A stretch of 18,254 nt of DNA from Candidatus Caenarcanales bacterium (GTDB lineage Bacteria > Cyanobacteriota > Vampirovibrionia > LMEP-6097). Below, piece after piece: positions 1-7,518 of this stretch. The number at the start of each line of letters is the position of its first letter. Within the stretch, counting starts at the first letter, position 1. The position numbers and the translations under genes were made by a program. The stretch covers positions 1 through 18,254 of the forward strand of contig JAJTHA010000028.1 of the NCBI GenBank assembly GCA_021299565.1. The letters are read 5' to 3'. The notes under the pieces are model-generated. The model made no database searches and was not told the DNA's origin. It saw nothing but the letters and a program-made list of their open reading frames with translations.

Positions 1-474
1 CTAGAAGCACTTACTAGAGAAGTCACCAAAGTCTCTTCAAAACCTGTCTTTGTCAAGCTTTCACCAAATGTGACCAATATTGTCTCAATGGCAAAAGCTT
101 GCCAAAGAGGCGGTGCTCAGGGATTATCCATGATCAATACTCTTATGGGCATGCGCATAGATCTCAAAACCAAGAAACCAATTATCGCCCGCAAACTCGG
201 TGGACTTTCTGGTCCAGCTATTAAACCTGTTGCAATTAGAATGATTTATGAGGTTTCACAAGAAATTAATCTGCCTATTATTGGTATGGGCGGAATCATG
301 AATACCGATGATGTTCTAGAGTTTATTTATGCTGGCGCAAGCGCAGTTGCTGTAGGTACAGCAAACTTTATTGATCCTTTTGCTTGTCCAAATATTATTC
401 AAGAACTTGAAATTAAACTAAAAGACATGAATATCTCTTCTATAAATGAACTTGTGGGTGCAGCGTGGCGATAG
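1..474 (+). CDS. pyrD: Dihydroorotate dehydrogenase, C-terminal part (5' end outside window)
   Basis: This is the C-terminal 157 residues of a class 1 dihydroorotate dehydrogenase, the FMN enzyme that oxidises dihydroorotate to orotate in pyrimidine synthesis. The frame is open from base 1, so the gene starts upstream; the first ATG at 70 is internal. Visible family motifs are VKLSPN near the start, GGLSGPAIKPVAIR, then IIGMGGI and the FMN-phosphate-binding segment AGASAVAVGTANF. The IKPVAIRMIYEV and GMGGI spacing resembles the class 1B (NAD-linked, PyrK-partnered) type, but no pyrK is seen, so the subclass is an inference. Its last 10 bases overlap the start of pyrF, which supports an operon for consecutive pathway enzymes. 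Confidence 0.95.
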   Translation, partial: LEALTREVTKVSSKPVFVKLSPNVTNIVSMAKACQRGGAQGLSMINTLMGMRIDLKTKKPIIARKLGGLSGPAIKPVAIRMIYEVSQEINLPIIGMGGIMNTDDVLEFIYAGASAVAVGTANFIDPFACPNIIQELEIKLKDMNISSINELVGAAWR

Positions 475-1145
475 AAAAAACTATAATTGCTCTTGATTTT
501 CCTTCACTTGAAAAAGTCCAAAGCTTTTTGGATATTTTCAAAGACAGTGACACAAAACCTATTTTTGTAAAAGTAGGCATGGAATTGTTTTATGCCGAAG
601 GACCCAAAATCATTGAATATCTCAAAGAACAAAATCTCAAGATTTTTCTTGACCTAAAAGTTCACGACATCCCGAATACTGCTCTGGGAGCGATTTCTAG
701 CCTTGCTAAATACGGAGTTGATATTCTTAATGTCCACGCTTCTGGTGGAATAGCCATGATGCAGAAAGCCAAAGAAGCGCTTGACGGCTATACTTGCAAA
801 TTAATTGCTGTAACTCATTTGACTAGCACTGATGAGGAAATGTTGAATGGGGAATTGTTAATTGCTACAACTATTGAAAATGCTGTTTTAAATCTTGCGG
901 AAAATACCAAAAAAGCTGGACTAGATGGCATAGTCTGCTCTCCACATGAAATAAAAATTGTTAAAGAAAAACTTGGAAAAGATTTTGTGACTGTTTGCCC
1001 TGGCATTAGACTAGAAAAAACTAATGACGACCAAAAGCGCACTCTCAGCGCCAAAGAGGCTTTTGCCCTCGGCACTGATTATATTGTAATCGGCAGACCT
1101 ATTACTCAAGCTAAAGATCCTATAAAAGCATTACAATTATTGTAA
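465..1145 (+). CDS. pyrF: Orotidine-5'-phosphate decarboxylase
   Basis: This 226-residue protein is the decarboxylase that converts OMP to UMP, the last step of UMP synthesis. The length is normal for the short bacterial type. Visible catalytic features are the ALD strand (D11), K36 in VKVG, and the active-site array DLKVHDIPNT with D63, K65 and D68. The phosphate-binding end is YIVIGRPIT near residue 212. It starts at GTG 465 inside the pyrD end (10-base overlap), so translation is probably coupled; no strong Shine-Dalgarno sequence is visible, only a weak GGGTG just upstream. Its TAA stop shares one base with the ATG of the next gene. Confidence 0.97.
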   Translation: MAIEKTIIALDFPSLEKVQSFLDIFKDSDTKPIFVKVGMELFYAEGPKIIEYLKEQNLKIFLDLKVHDIPNTALGAISSLAKYGVDILNVHASGGIAMMQKAKEALDGYTCKLIAVTHLTSTDEEMLNGELLIATTIENAVLNLAENTKKAGLDGIVCSPHEIKIVKEKLGKDFVTVCPGIRLEKTNDDQKRTLSAKEAFALGTDYIVIGRPITQAKDPIKALQLL

Positions 1146-2092
1146 TGGATCTTTTCGTTAAACTTATTCCCCTCTACATCATTATTTTATTTGGTTTTAT
1201 TGCCGGCAAAAGACTCAATGTCGAGCGCGAAAGCATAGCCAGATTGGTTTTGTATATGGTAACTCCAGTAGTTACTTTCAAAGGGATTTTGGATTCTAAT
1301 ATTAGTTTTGAAACACTTACTTATCCGTTTTATTTTTGGATTCTTGGTGCCTTGTTATGCGCAGGATTTTTTCAACTTGGCAAAAAAATTCTTGGCAATT
1401 CAGAATTAGCCGGAGCCTTGTCTCTTTGCTCTGGGCTAGCCAACGTTGGTTATTATGGTCTACCACTAGTTTTTATTTTCATGGGAGATAAAGCACTTGG
1501 AACTGCGATGTTACTGATTCTAGGACTTGCTATTCATGAATGTTCTACGGCTTTTTTTACAGCTGCCTGCGGGAAATATAGTGTCAAAGAAGCGATTTAT
1601 AGAACTCTTAAATTACCTGCCATTTATACTAGCTTAGTTGCATTGGCTTTAAATTTATTTTGTAAATTCAATATTGGGTTTCTTGAAAGTCAAATCTGGT
1701 ATTTTAAATTGATTGATTTTTCTAATTTATTTTTTGAAAAGTTTGTTGGTGCTTATTCATTACTTGGTATGTTGATTGTAGGATTGGGGCTTGCTAAAGT
1801 TAAAGAATTCAAGTTTAATTTCAAATTTATTTCTCTTGCTTTAATATCCAAATTTATATTTTTTCCAGGCTTTGCTTTATTATTTGCTCTTTATAACCAG
1901 CATGTCCATGCGTTTTACAGCAAAGAAGCTTTAGAAATTATTTTTTTGATGTCGCTTGTTCCGATTGGTGCGAACGCCATTACTCTTTCCAATGAGCTGA
2001 ATCTTGATACAGATTTGGTCTCTATCACTGTTGCTCTTAGCAATATTGTTGCTTTGATTTATATACCTTTAGTTCTTGCTTGGTATTTCTAA
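1145..2092 (+). CDS. AEC-family membrane permease (auxin efflux carrier-like)
   Basis: This 315-residue, very hydrophobic protein has about ten predicted membrane spans. It resembles the AEC/malonate-transporter family (PF03547): an N-terminal LIPLYIIILFGFIAGK span, the LYMVTPVVTFKGI segment, a glycine-rich GLANVGYYGLPLVF stretch in the first half, and MSLVPIGANAITLSNE in the second half. These inverted-repeat halves with small or broken helices are typical of the fold. The substrate cannot be read from sequence; family members move organic acids or auxin-like compounds. The ATG shares a base with the pyrF stop (TAATG), so it is probably the last gene of the pyr operon. Its stop overlaps that of the convergent tolC-like gene by four bases. 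Confidence 0.85.
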   Translation: MDLFVKLIPLYIIILFGFIAGKRLNVERESIARLVLYMVTPVVTFKGILDSNISFETLTYPFYFWILGALLCAGFFQLGKKILGNSELAGALSLCSGLANVGYYGLPLVFIFMGDKALGTAMLLILGLAIHECSTAFFTAACGKYSVKEAIYRTLKLPAIYTSLVALALNLFCKFNIGFLESQIWYFKLIDFSNLFFEKFVGAYSLLGMLIVGLGLAKVKEFKFNFKFISLALISKFIFFPGFALLFALYNQHVHAFYSKEALEIIFLMSLVPIGANAITLSNELNLDTDLVSITVALSNIVALIYIPLVLAWYF

Positions 2093-3573
2093 AACTTCGC
2101 CTGTGCTATATCAAAATTAACAAGCGCATAATTGTAATCGCCAAGCGCTTTGATCATATCAATGCGGCTTTCAATTGTCATACGCTCGCGCTGTATCAAA
2201 AGAAACAAAGTACTATCGCCCAATTCGAACCTCAATCTCTCGCCTTCTTCAAGCTTCTGAGCCAGAGCATATTCTTTTTGAGAAAAAACAAATCTATCAT
2301 ACGAAGTGGCTATTTGAGAATAAGCATTTTCTATATCCAAAAATATAGACTGTAATAATTGCTTTTCTTGTATATTCATTTGCTTGATTTTGCTTTGAGC
2401 CTCTTTCAAAAGTCCTCTCGCTGTTCTTAAACGAAGCGGCAAACCAAAATTTAGACCAAATTGCATAGTTGGACCAATACCCTCAGAACCCACTTCTAGT
2501 CCTTGATACAAAGAAGCATCCAACATCGGTAACAGTTGATTTTTTGCAAAGGATTTCTCCAAGTCCAAAATCTTTCTAGTTGATTGCAAAATTTTGGGTT
2601 CAAAACGATTTTCCAAAGCAGTAAATTTGGCATCCAACAAACTACTAACTTGTATTTGGTGAGGCTCGGGAATCAAATTGGGGACTTGAGCAAGACTAGG
2701 AATTTGCATAGGATGTCCATTAATAGTCCACAAATAACTTGCCAATTTCAGGCTATCTTCCTGTACTTGCCTTAAAGCGACCGCCACTCTAGCATGCCTT
2801 CTTTGCAATTCACGATCAGCTTCAACTACATTAATTGCAGCAAGATTACCAGCATCACTTTGTTTTTGTACAAAATCCAATTGTGACTCTGCGATTTTCA
2901 ATAAGTCTTTTTCTGCATCAAGAATTTGAGCTGAAGCTATCCACTTCCAATAAGCTGCTGAAGCTGCATTGATCACTTTCAATTTGGTCAAGAAATATTT
3001 ATAGTCTGCAATAATTGTATATATCTTGGCTTTATTGGATTTCAAATTATAAGTGTTGATCAAAGCATTTTGCAAAAGAGGGATTTTCAATTCTGCAAAA
3101 AACTCTCCGGCATCTCCAGTTGGAGCAAAAGGTGTTTTAGCATCACCAAAAAGCACTTTATGTCCAACAGATAATTTAGGACCCCATGGACTTTGCCAGT
3201 CTAACTTGTTTGTTACTAAAGCTGCGTCCTGTTCTTCACCTATAGCAGAAGAACTATTGAAATGTGCGTAATTAGCTGATGAATTAAAATTTGGGTCAAA
3301 AGCTCCTGTTGTTTGCATAAAATAGGCTTGCGCAATATCTCTCTCTAATTGAGCACTATTGATGTCAGGATGATAAAGAAGAATATTGTCGATTATGTTT
3401 TTTAAATACAATGCTTTTTCATTTGTATTTGAATCCAAGAGAGAGCTTTTGTTGTAATAATCAAGATCAGATTCTAAATTAATTTTTTGAAGCAATTTAA
3501 TATCATCATCTTTACCCTCTGCATAAGCTTGCAGTGAAGTAAAAAACAAAAAAGCTATAAAAAATCTTTTCAT
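2089..3573 (-). CDS. TolC-like outer-membrane efflux/secretion channel protein
   Basis: This 494-residue protein has a clear signal peptide (MKRFFIAFLFFTSLQAYA, likely cut before EG). A long, mostly helical mature part follows, as expected for the outer membrane efflux protein family, whose trimers form a channel across the outer membrane and periplasm. Repeated heptad-rich helices occur, for example around NVVEADRELQRRHARVAVAL and GLLKEAQSKIKQMNIQEKQL, and the C-terminal half ends with FLLIQRERMTIESRIDMIKALGDYNYALV, a common TolC-family ending. It is the third gene of an operon: its ATG follows directly on the TAA of the adaptor gene with no gap. It probably serves the ABC exporter and HlyD-like adaptor encoded just upstream. 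Confidence 0.9.
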   Translation of the reverse strand: MKRFFIAFLFFTSLQAYAEGKDDDIKLLQKINLESDLDYYNKSSLLDSNTNEKALYLKNIIDNILLYHPDINSAQLERDIAQAYFMQTTGAFDPNFNSSANYAHFNSSSAIGEEQDAALVTNKLDWQSPWGPKLSVGHKVLFGDAKTPFAPTGDAGEFFAELKIPLLQNALINTYNLKSNKAKIYTIIADYKYFLTKLKVINAASAAYWKWIASAQILDAEKDLLKIAESQLDFVQKQSDAGNLAAINVVEADRELQRRHARVAVALRQVQEDSLKLASYLWTINGHPMQIPSLAQVPNLIPEPHQIQVSSLLDAKFTALENRFEPKILQSTRKILDLEKSFAKNQLLPMLDASLYQGLEVGSEGIGPTMQFGLNFGLPLRLRTARGLLKEAQSKIKQMNIQEKQLLQSIFLDIENAYSQIATSYDRFVFSQKEYALAQKLEEGERLRFELGDSTLFLLIQRERMTIESRIDMIKALGDYNYALVNFDIAQAKF

Positions 3574-4893
3574 TTATTTGATTTTGATTTTTCCTTTTTG
3601 TTCCGGATTATAAATTAAAGAAGGCTGGAATCCACTAAAGACCCTCCACAACTCAAACCACATCGGGACTTTATCTAATAATATCCAAGCAACCACTTTT
3701 GTTCCTGGTCTCAAATACTGACTTGATGGCCAAGCATGATCTTTGTGAGTTTTGATTCTTTCAGTATCAGGCTTAATAATCACTCTTACTTTACCTTCTT
3801 GCAAAGAAACTGCATCAACTACAGTGACCTTTCCTGAAAAACTTCCTACAGCAATTGAAGGCCAACCAATAAACTGTAAAGCTGGCCAACCAGAAAACTG
3901 CAATCTGACTTCTCTTCCTGGGCTCAATAATGGTGCCAAACTATCAGAAATATAAATCTCTGCTGCTTGATCAAGACTATCCGGCACAACAATTGCCAAG
4001 TCATCACCCGGCTTAATAGTTTCTGTTTGACCCAAAGTAATCAATTGAGTCACTTGTCCATCACAAGGGGCTTTGATCAATCTTTGGTCTACCCTTCCAG
4101 TTAAATTTGCAATTTCAATATCTATTTTGTAAACATCACTATCTATCTCTGCTAGTTTTTCATAAGAACTTGCAATTTTTCCTTGAATATCTTGTATTTT
4201 GAAATCCGCTTCAGAACTGGTTTTCAGAACATCATTTTGAGACATCAGTACACTTCTCTGTGCTACATCTAATTCTGCTTGAGCAGCATTCAGTTGTGCT
4301 CTAGCTTCAGCCAAAGCCAATTCACTTAATTCAAAATCTCTTTTTGAGCTTAGTCCTTGCTCAAACAACTGCCTACGTCTTTCAAAATTCAACTCGGCTG
4401 TAATTAAGTTTTGTTTACTTGCTACAAACCTTTCCTGGAGAGCTCTAAAACGATCTGTTGTTTGCTTGATTTGCAAATCAGCATTAGGGACAGTTGCGCT
4501 CCTATAATCTCTCATTGCATGGCTTTGACTATTTAAGCTTGCTATCAAACTATTGATCGCAAGTTTTTTGGCTAACAATGCAGATCTTTGCCCCTCTAGT
4601 TTCATACTCAAATCTAGATCTAAATATCTTGGATTCAGTTCTGCCAGCTCTAATAAAGGGTCACCTGCTTTGACCATATCGCCCTCTTTGACATGCCATT
4701 TGGTGATTTTGGCTTCGATTTGTGAATGAATCACCTGTGGTCTTTCCATTGGCGAAAATATCGTTACCTTTCCTTCTCCCGTAATGGTTTGCTGCCAAGG
4801 TAAAAATAAAGCAAGTAGCATTATTAAAGAGATCACTACCACAAAATTTGTGAATTGTTTTAAAACTGCTGGTGTTTCTAGATACTGATTCAT
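3574..4893 (-). CDS. HlyD-like periplasmic adaptor (membrane fusion protein)
   Basis: This 439-residue protein links an inner-membrane ABC exporter to a TolC-type channel. After a short cytoplasmic tail there is one membrane span (about residues 17-33). A biotinyl-lipoyl-like half-motif follows (about 54-85, HVKEGDMVKAGDPLLEL), then a long helical hairpin rich in Ala, Glu, Gln and Leu (about 90-265). The second lipoyl half is IKAPCDGQVTQL...IKPGDDLAIV, followed by a beta-barrel region containing GREVRLQFSGWPALQF. The repeated SGWPALQFIGWP stretch resembles an HlyD branch that I associate with Bacteroidetes and other diderms; this is recalled, not searched. Its start overlaps the ABC gene stop (ATGA, 4 bases) and its stop abuts the tolC-like ATG. 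Confidence 0.9.
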   Translation of the reverse strand: MNQYLETPAVLKQFTNFVVVISLIMLLALFLPWQQTITGEGKVTIFSPMERPQVIHSQIEAKITKWHVKEGDMVKAGDPLLELAELNPRYLDLDLSMKLEGQRSALLAKKLAINSLIASLNSQSHAMRDYRSATVPNADLQIKQTTDRFRALQERFVASKQNLITAELNFERRRQLFEQGLSSKRDFELSELALAEARAQLNAAQAELDVAQRSVLMSQNDVLKTSSEADFKIQDIQGKIASSYEKLAEIDSDVYKIDIEIANLTGRVDQRLIKAPCDGQVTQLITLGQTETIKPGDDLAIVVPDSLDQAAEIYISDSLAPLLSPGREVRLQFSGWPALQFIGWPSIAVGSFSGKVTVVDAVSLQEGKVRVIIKPDTERIKTHKDHAWPSSQYLRPGTKVVAWILLDKVPMWFELWRVFSGFQPSLIYNPEQKGKIKIK

Positions 4894-6650
4894 AATATAA
4901 GTTTTGGAAATAGTCTAATAAATTCAGAGCCTGGGCTTGCCCTTAACTGATCTAATAGACCAGCTTCGATAATACGTCCATCTTCAAGTAAAAATATATG
5001 ATTAGTTTTAACAACTACTTCTGGATCATGAGATATGTTCAAAATAGTCCAAGGTTTCGCACTATCAAACAATTTATCAATGACTTTAAGTTTAGTCATC
5101 TCATCCATCCCAGAAAATGCCTCATCCAAAATCAATAATTGTGGCTTACCAACTAAGGCTCTTGCCAAAAGGATTCTTTGTCTTTGTCCCAAAGAGATAT
5201 TACGACCTTCACTAAGTAATTCACTTTCTAAACCTTGTTCAAAACGATTCAGATCTCTTCTTAATTCAACTAAATCTACAACTTCATTTAGATGATTCTC
5301 TGAGACATTTTCTCTTCCTATCAAAATATTTTCTCTAATGGAGCCAGTAAAAATCTCACCAAAATTTCCAACAAATGCTATTTGTTGCCTGAGTAAATCA
5401 GGATTAAATTGTTGAATCAAAATATCATTAAAATAAATTTCCCCACTGGTATTTTTATGTATTCGTGAAATTAAATAAGCAAAACTTGTTTTACCAGAGC
5501 CGCTAATTCCTACTAAACTAGCTCTAGTTCCTGGACTGATTTCCAAATTAATATCATGTAAAACTTCTTTATCTGGATTGGAGTCATAAGCAAAATGCAA
5601 AGACCTACATTTTATTTTGGCACCTTGAGCAAACACGGGCACATCAATTCCACTAAAATCCTCAATATCCAAATCAGTTAAATGTCCAACTTTTGTGATT
5701 GAAGTCAAGAGATCGTACCAAGTCTCAAATTTCTGAGCAATTTTATCAAGAGCTGAAATAATCATTACTATTACAATCTCAGCTGCTATTAATTGCCCCA
5801 AACTTAAAACATTAGTCATCACCAAATAGCCACCTATCCCCAAAACTCCGGCACTTGCCACGGCTTGTATCAAAAGATTAGTGGAAAACTGTTTAATTAA
5901 AATCTGAAAATGTTGATTTCTTTTATCGAGATAGTCATTGACCAAAAAAGTCGTTTTTTCCATCAAATGCTTTTTTGAGCCATGAAACTTAATACTAATA
6001 AGACATCTTGCTATTTCTTCTAACCAAAAAGCTATAGAATATTTACTACTAGACTCTTCATAGCTAGTTTTAACTGCCCCTCTTCCTATCCAATAAATAC
6101 TAAAAAGTATAAGCATAAATACCACGTCAAACGCAAGCAAAATTTTGCTATAAACCGCTATCAAAATCAATCCAGCAATGATTTGCAAGACGGCACTCGG
6201 AATTTCCAATAAAAGCATTGCTGAACTTTTTTGAATATTCATTATTTCAAAAAATCTATTGACCAACTCTGGGGCATAAATATTGCTAAATTTGCTAATT
6301 TTGGCAAAGTAAATTTTCTCAGAAATTTTTTGAGAAATATCAACAAGAATTTTTCTTTGGATAATTTCAACAATATGAAACTGAGCCGTTCTCATGGCCG
6401 CCAGTAAAATAAATGCTATTAATGTTCCAACAGAAAAAACTATAAAAGGTTGTAACAAAACACCCGTTATAACAATATTGACTAAAATTTGAGCAGTGAC
6501 TGGTATTGCCAAATAAAAAAGGGTTATTACGACGCTGTAAACCAAAAAAATCAAAAACAATTTTTTGTCTTCAGTAACTAACTGCAACCAAGCTTTTACA
6601 GCACTCAGAGTTTGTGATTTATTCGCTTTATGGTTTTGACCAGATAACAT
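4890..6650 (-). CDS. ABC-type exporter, fused membrane and ATPase domains
   Basis: This 586-residue half-transporter has an ABC type-1 exporter membrane domain (about residues 30-320, six spans expected) and a nucleotide-binding domain (about 345-586). Walker A is GISGSGKT (381-388), Walker B is LLILDE (505-510, catalytic E510), the D-loop is SGMD and the switch His is H541. The ABC signature is ISLGQRQR (from 485), with Leu in place of the usual first Gly. At the Q-loop position the residue appears to be N429 (FVGNFGEIFTGSIRENI) where Gln is normal. There is no N-terminal C39 peptidase domain, so it is not a bacteriocin-type processing exporter. It is the first gene of the exporter operon; the substrate is unknown. 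The ATG has no obvious Shine-Dalgarno sequence. Confidence 0.92.
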   Translation of the reverse strand: MLSGQNHKANKSQTLSAVKAWLQLVTEDKKLFLIFLVYSVVITLFYLAIPVTAQILVNIVITGVLLQPFIVFSVGTLIAFILLAAMRTAQFHIVEIIQRKILVDISQKISEKIYFAKISKFSNIYAPELVNRFFEIMNIQKSSAMLLLEIPSAVLQIIAGLILIAVYSKILLAFDVVFMLILFSIYWIGRGAVKTSYEESSSKYSIAFWLEEIARCLISIKFHGSKKHLMEKTTFLVNDYLDKRNQHFQILIKQFSTNLLIQAVASAGVLGIGGYLVMTNVLSLGQLIAAEIVIVMIISALDKIAQKFETWYDLLTSITKVGHLTDLDIEDFSGIDVPVFAQGAKIKCRSLHFAYDSNPDKEVLHDINLEISPGTRASLVGISGSGKTSFAYLISRIHKNTSGEIYFNDILIQQFNPDLLRQQIAFVGNFGEIFTGSIRENILIGRENVSENHLNEVVDLVELRRDLNRFEQGLESELLSEGRNISLGQRQRILLARALVGKPQLLILDEAFSGMDEMTKLKVIDKLFDSAKPWTILNISHDPEVVVKTNHIFLLEDGRIIEAGLLDQLRASPGSEFIRLFPKLIL

Positions 6651-6677
6651 CGTTTTACAAATTTGCCTCTTGCTTGT

Positions 6678-6683
6678 ATTATA
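6678..6683 (-). promoter_or_regulatory. Possible -10 element for the exporter operon
   Basis: On the minus strand this is a perfect TATAAT. It would place the transcript start near 6671, about 20 bases before the exporter ATG at 6650. The hexamer about 17 bases upstream (TCCACT) does not resemble a -35, so the call rests on the -10 alone in an AT-rich 73-base divergent spacer. Confidence 0.4.
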
Positions 6684-6703
6684 AGCGTTATAAAGAAATT
6701 AGT

Positions 6704-6726
6704 GGAGGGTATGAGATTTTAGTATG
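6704..6726 (+). promoter_or_regulatory. Mis-spaced Shine-Dalgarno and three-codon micro-ORF before the beta-barrel gene
   Basis: GGAGGG (6704-6709) is a strong Shine-Dalgarno match. It lies only one to two bases before an ATG at 6711, which opens a three-codon frame (Met-Arg-Phe, stop TAG at 6720-6722), and about 15 bases before the gene's ATG at 6724. Neither spacing is ideal. The ribosome may reach 6724 by long spacing or by reinitiation after the micro-ORF. A TTATAA at 6688-6693 could be the plus-strand -10. Confidence 0.4.
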
Positions 6727-7497
6727 AAAAAAACAATTTTATCGTTAGTAGCGCTTGCAGCAATAAACTTTAATTCTGCAAAAGCAGATGTTATGCATTT
6801 TGAACGAGGTGGTGCTTCTACTGTCCCAGGCATTGTTGAAAAAGGACAATTAAATTTAGAAGGTGGACTATTTAATTACGCCGATGAGTTTGGCGGTGAT
6901 GGCAGCTATGGTTTTGCGATTGGTGCTTCAAAAATTCGTTATGGTATACATGAAAGGTTCGAGTTACGTGCTACCAATGCAGGTCTTATAATTAATGATT
7001 CGTTAGCAGGTTTTGACAATCTTGGTCTAGGTTTCAAACTCGCTCTTCTTGAAGAAGAACATGGTCTAATGCCTGTAGTGAATATAGTCACAGATTTTCA
7101 AATTCCAATAGGAAGAGAAGAACTGCGTAATCCAGGCTTTGATCATACTTATTTATTGTCTATGAGTCACAGCATAGCCGGCAAATTATCCACTGCCGCA
7201 AATCTTGGTTTAGGTTTCGTTGCGAATGAAGCAGCTGATGGCCATAACTATACTTCAGTAAATGTGCCTTATGTACTTAATTTCAGTTACGCCGTCAATG
7301 ATAAGCTTGGTGTTTTCACTGATACTTACGGCTCTTGGGGCTTAACAGGTGGCACTTCGGATCCAGTTTCTCAGGATTTGGGTTTTGCGTATGTTATCAA
7401 TGACAACTTTATAGTAGATGCAAGTTTGAATATGGGACTTAATGAATCAGCACCTGATTTCGGCATAGATACTGGTTTTGCTGTAAGACTCAAGTAA
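6724..7497 (+). CDS. Predicted outer-membrane beta-barrel protein (MetA-pathway/transporter-like)
   Basis: This 257-residue protein has a signal peptide (MKKTILSLVALAAINFNSAKA, cut before D). The mature part is rich in Gly and in alternating polar and hydrophobic strands, such as GQLNLEGGLFNY, SKIRYGIHERFELRATNAG, LGLGFKLALL, LMPVVNIVTDFQIPIG and LGVFTDTYGSWGL. It ends with a strand-like GIDTGFAVRLK. This pattern matches the loosely defined outer-membrane family related to the Phenol_MetA_deg domain (PF13557). Its function in the cell is unknown; a small porin-like or structural barrel is the best guess. It is divergent from the ABC exporter operon and 21 bases ahead of a response regulator gene. 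The start at 6724 gives an intact signal peptide, which supports it. Confidence 0.75.
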   Translation: MKKTILSLVALAAINFNSAKADVMHFERGGASTVPGIVEKGQLNLEGGLFNYADEFGGDGSYGFAIGASKIRYGIHERFELRATNAGLIINDSLAGFDNLGLGFKLALLEEEHGLMPVVNIVTDFQIPIGREELRNPGFDHTYLLSMSHSIAGKLSTAANLGLGFVANEAADGHNYTSVNVPYVLNFSYAVNDKLGVFTDTYGSWGLTGGTSDPVSQDLGFAYVINDNFIVDASLNMGLNESAPDFGIDTGFAVRLK

Positions 7498-7506
7498 AAT
7501 TGCTAT

Positions 7507-7512
7507 CATAAT
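7507..7512 (+). promoter_or_regulatory. Possible -10 element for a leaderless response regulator mRNA
   Basis: CATAAT ends six bases before the ATG at 7519, so the expected transcript start is the start codon itself. No Shine-Dalgarno sequence is present in the 21-base gap after the previous stop. No good -35 is visible. The same arrangement precedes other genes in this window. Read-through from the upstream gene remains possible. Confidence 0.4.
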
Positions 7513-7518
7513 ACCTAT

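Noticed and set aside
815..1075. Minus-strand open frame inside pyrF
   Set aside because: It is a shadow of pyrF; the pyrF protein is fully conserved over this stretch.
2080..2355. Plus-strand open frame of 91 codons
   Set aside because: It lies antisense within the tolC-like gene and has no family features or start signals.
3830..3900. Near-repeated GWPALQF/GWPSIA coding stretch in the HlyD-like gene as a DNA repeat
   Set aside because: It is a short protein-level repeat that appears to belong to this HlyD branch, not a mobile or tandem DNA repeat.
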